From the NCBI RefSeq assembly GCF_947623445.1, contig NC_135243.1, positions 20,902,479-20,966,478 of the forward strand: a DNA stretch of 64,000 bases, written 5' to 3'. Made by a program: the position numbers and the translations under genes. This DNA is from Clavelina lepadiformis. Lineage: Eukaryota; Chordata; Ascidiacea; Aplousobranchia; Clavelinidae. Shown here one piece after another: positions 25,667 through 37,115 of this stretch (position 1 is the stretch's first letter; the number at the start of each line of letters is the position of its first letter). The notes below the pieces were generated by a model. It was not told the DNA's origin. It saw only the letters and a program-made list of their open reading frames with translations, and ran no database searches.

Positions 25667-28020
25667 AGCCGCGGGAAATGGACGCATGTAGCTATATACA
25701 ATGTCGTAATTATGTCCAAGAACTAGACATAGTTTGTCAAGTAAAGCACCTCTTTATCGCAGAAGGCCATAATCTTTAAGCTGTAATTTCTATCTGGCTC
25801 AAAATTGTTGAACAAGTACGAAAATGTCGTCATTTGATAAGCGAAACGCTTTAACCCCTCCCGAATAATTGATCATAATTTTTTCATCATTACTTTTAGA
25901 TTGAATGAGCAAAAACTTGACACCTTAATCGCTTTAAAACCACTTATCAACCTACTCATAATCTCTCAAAAATGGAATGTTGTTTAGAAAATAATTGGGT
26001 AAATTCTGGTGTTTTCCAGTCGTGATATGTCTTAGTAAAACCACTGAGAAAAACAGCAAATCGTTTGCTGGTTTATCTCATTTGTTGCAAACAGAACCAA
26101 TGATAAGCTACTCAGTTGCGGCAAACAAAGACTTTAACGATTTGTTTGCCTAAATTGGTATACAAAGTCGTCAACTTCGCTTGTCATTTGGTTAGAATTC
26201 GAATGCCATAACAGAGATTTTAACCTACAGTAAAAAATGGCATAAAGGAATGGTATACATGAACTTTATTCTTAAATGTAAAAATCAAAGCTATAAGAAA
26301 GCAAATTTGAACGTCGCCATTTTAGCAATAAACATATAATACGGAATTTATTGCATCTTTACCGTAGGCTGAAACGAAAATAATCATTCCAAAGGTTTTG
26401 TTTGTTTTCATGTTACGAAACAATTAACAAAAAATGATGTTGTCAACATTTATTCTAATCTTTTGTTTCAATGTCTGCAAATGCGTGACGTCATTATTAC
26501 ATTTAATCGTGTTGGTTATAGTTAGGCGATAACAACTGCTCACGTAATAACTTCATTCATAATGATAAACGTTTAAACCGCTTTAAGTGAAGTTTAAAAA
26601 TCTATAAGTTACTGTTGCGTCAAAATACTTTTGCTATTTTAAAGGTACTCCGTGATCCAAAATGTTTAGAAACCATTGCATCATAATATAAAACAATTTT
26701 TCGGAAAGAAAATTTGGCCAAACTTTTATACGGCACTGTGACAAATTTCAATATTTTTAGAATACAGATACAAACATTGGAGTAATTTTCTACAAAGAAA
26801 ATTTACAACACAATGACCGTTTTGTACAAATTCCGATACAAATTCCAAATTAGACCAAGTATACCTGTATTACATAGTCACTATGTCATAGTAGACTGTT
26901 ATTAGAATATCAGTAAGGACTGCCTATATACTTTTCATTCAATAAGAAACTTATTTTGTGCTCTAATGTGTTCGTTAAGTGCTTGAATGGTGGAATGGAA
27001 AACTACGGTCATGAGATGACGAGTGCACTGAACCTAGACACTATTTGCTGTTATTTCTATTCGAATGTAAGCAACAGGTTTCGTCAACATAACATTTTTT
27101 ATTGTTAACGCAAAAATGTTTCAACATGCGTCCGTGTATACTGCATATATAGACGTAAGCTTTATACAGAAATTCTTATGTTGAAAGTTGCAGGGAATGG
27201 ACGCATTAAGCCAAAATCGGACATAATTATGTCAGAATACTGATGGGCATTATTAGTAAAGTAATGACCACTTTTTTGAAAAGGGCCATTAACCTAACCA
27301 TTAACCTTAACCTGTAATTTTGATAACTGATTTAGAATTCTGAAAAAAAAGGAAAATGTTATCAATCAACAACAGAAACGCTTCGCTTTGCCGTCTACAT
27401 ACATCAAATATAATTTTAATCTCTTGTTACCTAACTACTCATAATCTCTTATAAAAAATACGGTTGTACAAAAATAGTTGAGTGATTTCGGGCGTTTTCA
27501 AATCGTGATATCGCAAAAACCACAGTGAAAAACAGCAAATCGTTTGCTGGATTTTCTCATTTGCTGCAAAACAAAACCAATGATGCAGCTGAGTTGCGGA
27601 AAAACAAAGACTGTAACGATTTCTTTCGTAAATTCAAACAAAGTTGTCACTTTTTTTGCCTTTTGGTCAGCAATTTGATATCTGTGCATACGCTTTGTAA
27701 TGCCATAACATAAACTTATATAGTAAAAAGGCATCAAGAGGTACTATACAGAAAATGTATATTTCAAATGTTAGATTCTAAGCCATAAACAGAAAACAAA
27801 CTGCACTATCTGAGCAATAAACATACCACAGCATTTATATGCAGCTTGTGTGAGTGTACTCATTTTAAACGCTTTGCGTTTTCTGATAACACAAAGCAAT
27901 TAACAATAGATGCATCATGATGTTAACATTTATTGTTTATTTGCGCTGTATACCATATATGCTCATGCAAACAATCGCGGAAATGTTTCAATATAGTTAT
28001 TATAGTACGAAAATTGAATG
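25667..28020. repeat. Diverged tandem segmental duplication, unit about 1.5 kb
   Basis: The passage from about 25667 recurs from about 27183 in the same orientation. Shared landmarks in order are GGAATGGACGCAT or its variant, CATAATCTCT, GTTTTC-A-TCGTGATAT, AACAGCAAATCGTTTGCTGG, CTCATTTG-TGCAAA, AACCAATGAT and GTTGCGG-AAACAAAGACT. Several gaps separate the copies. No conserved reading frame was recognised in it. Confidence 0.65.
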
Positions 28021-29349
28021 ATATTTTATTTATTCATTTCTCCAAGCATATTTGACATTCCTAAAGAAACCACTGCAATGAATGCTGTACAAAAAGTTTA
28101 TGTATATGCGTTTTGGATCACACACTTCGACGATAATCGCTTCAATCAACTCATCCCAAAGGCATTTTAATAAGGCTTTCCATAATGAGGTGATTCCCGT
28201 TCGTGATAATAAAAGTTATTTTTTCACTGGACCAAAATTTAAAAGCACAAAGTGATGAAAAACGAAGGTAGACGACGTCATTATAAGTTAATCGTTTCCG
28301 CTCGGTAAAACAAATTTTGGCCGAGCATCTTTCAAAATTTAAACTAGTTTCCTTTTGATCATTTTGATTGACGTATATAATGAATGAGAAGTTGGAATGT
28401 AGAATGAAAAGTCATATTTCCAAGAAAAAAATTTAAGTTCTATTGCGTTTATGTATTCAGTTATTATATCAGTCTTTTGGTTACTAACACTCAGTTTCTT
28501 GTTTTATATCATCTTTATTTCATTTCTATAGTGCAGTCTTACATCATAACTTGAACAGCCGTCGTTAATACGACAAAGAAATGTATTTTGCGATGTGGCG
28601 GTATTTTTAGTTAGTTGCAACTGTAAGAGACTCTAATAGACAAACAAAATTATACATTACAAATATGGTTTAAATATTTTATAATCTTTTTATTTCTAGC
28701 GATAAGGCTAGTTTTATTGTTTGGAGTTTGTCATGTATATTGCATGGTTTGCCATTTCAATTTGCTTTAATTTATTTCCAATGATTCTGCATAAACTATT
28801 AAACCAATCTTTGCATATCAATATTACTACTTTTATTACAACATTATCACATATCTCTCGAATACAGATGCATTAGCTTTTGTAAATGTGTTAAAGATTT
28901 CTGTATAATTAATTTGGAGCTGTTCATTTTGTGAGTTATTTGCTCGAAAAGTATAGGTGGGTCTGGTAATTAACTAATCACTCCAAGGTTGTGTTTTTCT
29001 TGAAGGACGCCAATTGAAATATGACGCTTCAGTTTGAAAGAATGTCAACGAGGGCTTGGCCCTGAGCGGTGCTTTACGTTCGTGCTGGAAAAAACGCTGA
29101 TTTTGTTCAACTTCTCAAGAAATTTTAAGAAACGAAAGGGTGTAATTTTTATGCTGGTATAATTACAATCAAAGAAAGTATAATATTGTTGGTCAATTTT
29201 AGAATAACATATTACATCTTAATCGATTTTAATGAGGATTTTTACCGGTTAGAAATCAGTTTGATGGTTACTTATATTCAATAACTTATTTTAAGCGCGA
29301 TATTGATTACACTTCAAGCGGTTTTCTATTCTATTACTTAATACCATAG

Positions 29350-29706
29350 CTCAATGTTTCTTAAGCTTTTTTGGGTCATTAACCCCTATAACATTCTTTA
29401 AAAAGCTATAGACCACTTTGCAAGAAACACATTGCATTAAAAACCTTTCACAGCAAAAAACACAATCATGTACGCTAAGGCCCGATTTCTAGTAGTGGTG
29501 TAGCCATTGTGTAATAATTATTACATCACAAAGACGATTTTGCAATTGTCCAAACTAGTCGAAGTGCATGTCTGACCACAGCTGTCGTGTAATCAAGGGG
29601 AACAACGACATTATGGACAGATAAAAATAAGTGGATTTTAGTAATAATTGGATTCCTTTTTATGGCCCCTTAAAGTGTCTTCTCGGACCCCAGATTAAGA
29701 ACCCCT
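29350..29706. mobile_element. hAT-like remnant
   Basis: The complement of the right end reads CCAGGGGTTCTTAATCTGGG, a form common at hAT termini, and the left end has TTTCTTAAGCTTTTTTGGGT in matching orientation. The interior contains TAGACCACTTTGCAAGAAAC but no recognised transposase. The left boundary is approximate. Confidence 0.5.
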
Positions 29707-31269
29707 GGTATAGATGATTTTGGTTGTGTGCTACATATAGTTACCTTTATTAATCTGCAAATTTGTAGATAAAGTTATTCACTTACACTGTAATGAATCA
29801 GTGTAACTGACTGAGTGAACATGCAGGCATGATGTCAATCATGCAGATAAAATGACGCCTGCACACTTTCACGATACTTTTATTACATGACATCACTGTA
29901 ATTTCAAATGCCGACACTCGTTCGAATTGTAACATCAACGAATCAATTTCAGTTACTTTACAGTATACTTACCTTTATATTTTTTTCTGACCCGGCAAAC
30001 TATATCCGTAATGTTAAAGGTGGTAATGCATAAACAAGCCTATTTAATTTCCTTTTATGTTGTATTTACTTTATAAATTAATGTTAATTTATTAAGTTTT
30101 AGACTAAGCATAAAAGTTTGCACATTTACACAATAATTATACAATTTTAACTTTTCTATTAGACTATTTTTATCAATTATAATTATAATCAAATATAATA
30201 TCAAAAATTATCAAAAATTATATAATTATCAAAAATAATTATTTATTATAAATTAATCGATAAAATGTACTTTTTTTGTTTACATGGATTTTGAACTCTT
30301 ATTTTAAATGACTTATACAAAAATTATTTGACATTTTGTGATTGCTGCATTCTTTGGCTTAAACGAAAAAGTTGTTTTATGTAATTTACAACAATTAACC
30401 ACTTGGTGTTAAGGTCAATCGCTTTTCGGTACTTTACGTTCGTGATAGCTATAGTATAATATGCTTATACCGTATATTCCATTTCTTGTCATTTTAATCG
30501 GAATTGCTAATTATAAAGGTTTTTATTTGAAGATTTTAATGTAATCATATATAATATTTCATTGTTTTTCATTATTAAATGTTGTTTTGCGGTTTTTGTA
30601 TGTCTTAAATAATTTAATTCAAGCAATGCTACACCAAAGCGTAAACACCAAAGTCAATGATACGTTTTACGCATATACTGAGTGTTCAAAATAACAAAGA
30701 AAAGTTGTAAAACTTGAAACAAAATAATTTTAGTAAATTGATTTGTCGGCTATACTTCTAGTTTTACAAAACAGGGCAAATATCTTTATTAAGACTTGTA
30801 TTGTACCAACTGTAGGATGTCAATCACTTTGCTAATACTTTTTCAACATCTTCCTGTTCGTTAAAAATGTAACAAATATTTTTACACATTGAGCGCAAAT
30901 ACTTGATTGATTTTACCATTTTATCTGTTATACATTAAAGTTGAAAAAAAATCATAAAGGTCTTTTTTCACATGTTCGATTTTTCCAAAAAAAAGAAAGG
31001 TTGAACGTTTATAAAAGAAAGCTTTTTTCCTCTCTTTGCATTCATTTTCAGCTTGGGAATTGATATCGTAATACCCACCTTGTGGAAGTCTTTTTATCGT
31101 TCTTGAAGCTAAAGGTGGCTTGTGCAAATTTTAAATTGATTTAAGATAGCGCTTAACGCAGAGGACATGGGCTTACTATATATAACTAAATTAACTAAGC
31201 TATGCCAGGGTTTACTAAATTGTTTATTTTTTGCAGTTTCGTTTCTTCTAACAAGAAAACTCTTGAAAT

Positions 31270-31915
31270 ATGAACAGCAAACTCCTTCTTTCACTGTTGA
31301 TCATTTGCTTCGTCGCATATGCAGCTGAAGGACAAGCTCCCGACCGTTTGGTTCCCGTTTCTCGAGGTGAGAGTTTGCCTACAGACTGTACAAAACAGAT
31401 ATATAACTTACTTTTACTTCTAACAAGAGCTGTGCATTTACCATGTTGCGAAATAATATAAGTATAATAAATTAATCACATATATAATCACTATTATGTT
31501 GCTAATTAACCTCTTGTTAGATGCCTTAAACAGTCTTTACATTACAATAACAATAACATTACAATTACAACTTTTTTACAGTATTTTTTAATTTAGCTAA
31601 CTTTTTATTGTTTTTAGTTGTTTATTTCTGGAAAAGACATTACTACTACAGAATAGTTAGAGTGTGCAGATGGAGGTGTTATTGCATTCGGGTTAACCCG
31701 TTCACTTTCCAGTCTGCAGCTGGACTTAAACAAGTAAATTTTCTTTTATTACATTTTCTTGCTAAACTAAGTTGAAAAATTAAAAAAATCAGAAACATAA
31801 AGTCTCAACTAAATATTCTTTGTCGCATTTATTGCAGGTGAGTGGATCCTTCTGTCGTGGATATTCTAGGGGTGCCGATGTCGAACCCGAAACTGTCTTT
31901 GAAACGAAGGACTGA
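31270..31915 (+). CDS. Secreted cationic Cys/aromatic-rich peptide precursor, copy 1 (96 aa)
   Basis: Exons: 31270-31366, 31618-31733, 31838-31915 (TGA). Residues 1-21 (MNSKLLLSLLIICFVAYAAEG) are split here as MNSKLLLSLLI plus ICFVAYAAEG and form a signal peptide. A short spacer follows, then a strongly basic aromatic core (VVYFWKRHYYYRIVRV, CRWRCYCIRV), then exon 3 with one Cys (SGSFCRGYSRG) and an acidic tail (DVEPETVFETKD). Four cysteines lie outside the signal. The exon phases (1, then 0) are the same in the copies at 36064-36789 and 52963-53644, which supports the model. An AATAAA signal follows near 32012. Precursors with a signal, basic core and acidic tail are known among ascidian antimicrobial peptides (clavanins, styelins), but I recognise no named family. 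An antimicrobial role is inference; a neuropeptide or structural secreted role is not excluded. Confidence 0.85.
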
Positions 31916-34900
31916 TAACACTGACCAGCACACCAGCCATGTCAATCACACGAGTAGACTTTGCTTTTCACGTATATGAATCACTTTTTGCTATTGCGGT
32001 TGTAGATTGTAAATAAATCTTTTGCTGCATTATTTAATGATTACTTTCCTTGTCAGAATTAAGGCAAAGTCTATAAAAGCTGAATCCGTGAAATTCAAAA
32101 ATGGCTTTGCGGTCCGCTAACTGATAGTTATGGGTTGATTAAATTTACAGAATTGATTGAATCTAAGTTGTATAGCAACCATCACAGTTGGAACTAAGCA
32201 AGTCACGCCTTAATGCAAAACGTCTAAAGAGCAAACACAACAAAAAACGATTGAACTCCACGAGCTTTAATGCGTCATAACTCGAAAAACTTATTGCATC
32301 CTGTTTGTCAGTTGAAATTATACACTATTTGCAGCTTTAAACACGAAATGCTTTGCAACATAGATAATAATTCATGTTTAATAGGTTCACGTAAATACAG
32401 ATTATGCAGTGTCAAATGATTTTGTTAAAGATGGCAGCTAGGTATTTCTTCCTTGTTTAATCTGCTGCGAGCTAACATGACGTGTTAACAAGCCCGTGTT
32501 TCAGAAAACTGCCTGGTGTTTTAGTTCAAATCATCGTATTTTGAATGAGCCATTTTCTTTGCAAATCGTTCCTTCAGCACTTTCTGGCGGCAGGTCAATT
32601 ATGAGACTTAAGTTCAAGCAATGATTAACAAATATTTCGTTTGAAATCGGAAAAAATATTTTTAAGAAACTGCAACTAATAATTATTCATGTTTAAAGCC
32701 AGGATTCAACTCGAAGAAAGGTAGAACAATATTTTCGGCTTAAGATATTTCTTTAAAAATTTATTTTCAGAGAAATTTTGTTGTTTTACATAACCATGAT
32801 TTTATCGTGAAATGCGAAAAATCTATTAAAAATAAACACTTGTAACCAAATTACAATCCTCCGACCTGGATCTGCTCATGATGTTTTATGAAATGGAAAA
32901 AGTGGAGTTTGCCTCGGTTTCATCTTCTGTGTTTTGTGTTCTTTGTCTGCTGTGTTATCATAATTTTTAACAAAATAAAGTTTGATATAATCTATAAAAG
33001 GTGTAGTCAAGAACACTGCGAAAAAATATACATTGTACCAGAAGGCAAGCAAAGTTAACCTATATAGTCTTATGGCCATATAGGTTAACTGGTCAAATTA
33101 TACTGAATATTACGTGAAGCCCTCAAGACATAAACGAAATGCTGACAAACGTATCGCTACCAACTAGGGAAATGAAAGTTACTTCATTGATTTAAGTCGG
33201 TATTTGTGTCTTCTGACATAATTACTTCCGTGTGAGTGTCATTTTATATCAATTGCATATCCATTATATCAGGCAATACTTCAAAATCTGATGGCTTTCC
33301 CACTTTATTGTTTTAAGTTTCATAAGTTTTAAGGTTTGCTTCGTTTCAAGCAAAGGTTTGCAGACAAAGCAAAACGTCTGGCTGGCAAAAAATGGCTCAC
33401 AGACCCGGCTGTTGGAAAATCCGGTGTACTGCATATTTCTGCGATATAGCTGTTACACTTGTTTTTGTCCTATATTTATTGCGCTTCTCCCTTGCGGCCT
33501 ATTACGCTTTTTTGTGCTTAATTAAGCACATGTGTCTTTTTTCGACTTGTATCCGACAGGGAATCACACGGTCAGTTTTATATTGGAGCTCCTGAAATGA
33601 GCTGTGTCAACGACACTTAACTAAACTGTTTTTAAATAAAAGGTGTGCTTGTAAATCTGTAAATATTAGAGTGAGGACAACAAAACGTAACATAGCCTAT
33701 GTATACGGTTTATTTAAACACCTCTTTACCGCAGTAAGTTAGGCCTATGCATTTATTCAAGTACACAGAATCGGAGTGATCGAACAAAAATTGCAACAAG
33801 TCCAGTTAAGGTTGAAGGAGTGTTTTTGTCTGTTTTACAAATTGAGTAACAACATTAGTAATTAATGAATAAGAAAACTAAAAACTGCCAAAACCTGAAA
33901 TTTTTTCATTTTAAATCTGCAGCAATGTGAAAAAATTCATTTTCTGTAGAAAACTTAAACCTCCTATGAAACTATCTAAAAAGAAGTATTCCTACCGAAA
34001 TTCTTAGTAAACTTGCACATTATATAGGGCCTGGGACTTAACGATGCACATTTGCCTGCACTTGAATCGATTTGCCAAGCTTAGTGTGATCCTCACAGTG
34101 ATAAGGAAGTGAGACCGAGCTGCTTTGATTTAAGTTTTTAGTTATCCGATGTTTCCTAAGCAGATATATTCTGCCCTGTATCTAACTGCTTCTATCAAAC
34201 GCACAAATGAAGTAAATTTTTTCTTGGTTTTTCCGCAAGAAGGAGCTGCAGCGCAAAATATTTTCCATGTTTCGGTTTAACTGCAAGGTAGAAGTCTGGA
34301 TAAACGTATAGTGACTACTGATTGATTTATTTTAGAAATAGTTGCAGATTTTGAGCCGATTAATCGGTATTGACTGAGTGGCAGATTTAAACGACAGTCG
34401 TAAGTAAATTTCAGCAACATATAGATTTTTTGCAATTTTCTTCTTTCGATTGAAACAGATGGTTTCTGCTATTGCTGTTTTAAATTGTAAATACACATTT
34501 TTTTGCATCATAATATGATTGATTTCATGTCAAAATTAAAAGCAAAATGTATGTATTAAAAGCTGAAATTTTTCTCACATACCAACATCTTAAAACAAGA
34601 AACTTATCGGCCTACGTGCGTGTGTATTTGACGTGTGTATATATGAATAGGTTGTTTACATACATTTTACTTCTTTTATTCATACACTTACTTCTTTCTA
34701 AAAGTCTATTTGTGTGTGTTCACAGAAAATTTATTTTCTGATAATTAATCTAATGAATATGGCCCGCTTTTTGACGGAATCGAAGACTACGAGAGGAAAA
34801 AATTAAACGCTTTTCTAAACTTATATAAATTTTCCAAATTATAAAACCAGCCATCAATAAGCCTACGCAAGAGCGATATATTATAACAACCTTATTCTTT

Positions 34901-36063
34901 ACACAGCCTTTTCCCACCTGAATTTTAGTTGACGAAGTTTTCACCTGAATGAAGTTTTTTGTATAGCTCTTTACCGCTCTTTAACGGTTATGTGTTTTGA
35001 TAAATTCGATTAAGAAAGATCGGTTGGCAAATTTTTTGATAGGTATTTCTTAAAACAATTGTAACTCATAAATACAAAAATAAAATAACTAAATATGTCT
35101 TTTAAGTTGGGAAAACTGCTTTAGTATTTGGCCCAAACTTTCTATAACTTATACTGTAGTTTTCAAAGATGTTGTGCAGTAAATTTGAAATTGTCTGACG
35201 TTAAGCACGTTCACACGTGGTAGTAGATTCATGATGTAGTAGATTTTTGATTTTAACAATGCGGATAAGTTTACTTTTAATGCAAGAATAATGTTTTTCT
35301 TTCCACTTGTAGAGTAGCTAAGCAATGAAATCGTCAATTATTGGTTTAGTCTGATTTGCTTGCAACCTGGCAATTTGCCCTGTGTTGAGTGTTGAGTTAT
35401 AAACGTGTTGCGATGAAAGTAGTTTATTAAGGAAAGAACTTTTTGGTAGCTTTATTTCACTCAGTCATCGTCTACTAATAAAAATACTCTCCCACTTCAG
35501 CATATTCGGAGGTCTTAAAATTTGTATAAACGTTTATATTTCGACAAACGTTTTAAGGGCACCAAAATAGTATTCATAGAGAAATACGGAAATATACAGT
35601 AATCTATGCAGATATAAAATCATGTAAAGTGTTTGTATAAAGATATTTTTGTAAAAAGGAAAATATAGACCGCACAAAACGAAATGTATTTCAAAATGTC
35701 CTAGTAAAGATTTTCTCTTTTGGATGTTCTCTTTTTATTGCAGTTTTGTTCCTAGTTTTACGCTTTGCCACATTTACGGTTTGGTGCAAATATAGACGAC
35801 TAAAAAGCTTTGCCATTAATTTGTGAAAAATTAATAATTTTCAAACAAATTGAAATTTTTTGCAACACTCAAAAATGTCACCATTGTATACCAAAACGAG
35901 AAACTACCTGTCCCGCTGTTTGCCTAAAAGTTCCTATTCTTCTAAAAAACGACCACAATTATGTTTTGCAGCTGGGCAAGGAGTTTTATTTACATTTTAA
36001 TTAAGCAATTGAAAAACATTTCGATTTCGTATACCATTAAATCGATTTCAATAAAACAAGCAG
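31916..36063. other. Intergenic stretch between peptide genes
   Basis: No complete gene is supported. It contains a 3'-end relic of a peptide gene (34380-34560) and a passage (32545-32670) resembling 24510-24660. Other open frames here are short and lack splice-consistent partners or recognisable motifs. Confidence 0.5.
34380..34560 (+). pseudogene. Relic of a peptide-gene 3' end
   Basis: The sequence from about 34440 resembles the 3'UTR of peptide copy 1 (31965-32080): shared landmarks are TGCTATTGC-GTT, ATTGTAAATA, TTTTTTGC or TTTTGCTGC, ATGATT, TGTCA-AATTAA, and AAAAGCTGAA. Just upstream, AACGACAGTCGTAAGTAA resembles the last codons of copy 2 (TACGACAGTCGAAGAGGTGA). No signal-peptide exon or core exon was found upstream, so this looks like a decayed or partial fourth copy. 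Confidence 0.45.
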
Positions 36064-36789
36064 CTAGTCATCATTTTTGCTGCTATATACTTCCTCAGGT
36101 AAGAGCAGACCTCTGGGTCTTGTTCTCACGGTGCAGCGATTATCACCGACCTGCAAAAACAAACAAAACCATCTTAATTTTTACAAAGTTTAAATTAATA
36201 AAGATTGATTCCACAAGCATAGGCTTACAGATGTATTTTTGAAATAGCTACAACCGTGATAATTCTTGTTTGTCAATATAGTCACACGAGTGCTTGTTTG
36301 CTCAATTTTGGTTACTAAAATACTAACATACGAAATACTAACAATACTTCTAAATACTTCACAGGTAAAAGTTGTTATATGCTAATAAACAAAACCCGAA
36401 TAAATAAGAAGCAAAACGTTTACCCATTGCGTTTGCGGTGGTGCTGAATACGGGAATATGTTTATGCACCAGCACCTCCATATCGTGTACTTTGTCGTAA
36501 CATAGTAGGTGTACTTTTTCCAAACGTAGATCGTTTGACCTGTAATTTGTCATTAATACGCGAATTAGTAGGAAGAAAATTTGACTTTGCATGGTATATA
36601 TCGGTATAATTATACATTTTACTGCAGTATTTTGCAAGTATAAAGTATTTACTATACTTTCATAAAATAAACATATACAGTAAAACAGATTTCAAACGAA
36701 CTTTGAGGCGGGAATAAAGGATTGTGACCTTCCACAGAATATGCCATAAAGCAAACCAGGAGCAAAGCAAAAAGCAGCTGAATCTTCAT
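36064..36789 (-). CDS. Secreted cationic aromatic-rich peptide precursor, copy 2 (96 aa, three Cys)
   Basis: Minus-strand exons: 36789-36702, 36539-36424, 36150-36064 (TAG). The signal peptide is MKIQLLFALLLVCFMAYSVE followed by G. The core in exon 2 reads QTIYVWKKYTYYVTTKY, then TIWRCWCINIFPY; exon 3 carries DNRCTVRTRPRG and the tail LPEEVYSSKNDD. Where the other two copies have Cys before WRCxC, this copy has Thr, leaving three cysteines outside the signal. The splice sites and phases match the other copies. On the complement, ATGTAAATAAAAC at about 35980-35997 matches the polyadenylation region of the 53 kb copy. The promoter and 5'UTR are described separately. Intact by inspection; role inferred as host-defence-like, not shown. 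Confidence 0.85.
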
Positions 36790-36999
36790 TCTTGCTTTCT
36801 TCTGATGTTTTTCAAAAAGGAAAATCTGTTGAAGGTTGAAAAAACGTCCATTAAAGCGTTATTGGCCTTTTATAGAATTAATTCGACTGTTTAATTAATT
36901 AATTAATATAATATATTCGACTAATTACTGTAAAATTATATCCATATGTATATCCGTTATCGTTATATCCAACGTACGTTTAATTTTTTTTTTGCAAAC

Positions 37000-37115
37000 A
37001 GCTTATGAACTTACAAGTGACTTTTGGTTCAAATTTCTTTCTTTCTTCTCTTCTACGAGAAATCAATCATATCAGGATGATGGTAGGGTGTGAAAATCGC
37101 GACTATTTATACGTG
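37000..37115 (-). promoter_or_regulatory. TATA box and 5'UTR exon with intron donor for the minus-strand peptide gene
   Basis: On the complement, GTATAAATAGTCGCG lies at about 37112-37098, followed by a 5'UTR ending GTCACTTGTAAGTTC near 37014, a splice donor. GTAGAAGAGA and TTTGAACCAAAA in the UTR are shared with the 53 kb copy (CTATAAATAGACGCG; GTAGAAGAGA; TTTGAACCAAAA; GTAAGTTTTTAAGCTG). Shared order and spacing support a conserved promoter and a 5'UTR intron. Confidence 0.65.

Larger units (their letters stand above)
22012..31269. other. Gene-poor region
   Basis: No splice-consistent gene was found. The stretch holds a hAT-like MITE (22516-22681), a tandem segmental duplication (25667-28020), a hAT-like remnant (29350-29706) and AT-rich low-complexity sequence near 30170-30260. 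A passage at 24510-24660 is similar to one at 32545-32670, another sign of old local duplication. Confidence 0.5.

Noticed and set aside
33392-33595. Open frame starting with a Cys/Trp-rich stretch (GCWKIRCTAYFC)
   Set aside because: It recalls the peptide core only by composition; it lacks the YY and WRCxCI motifs, the exon boundaries and a signal exon.
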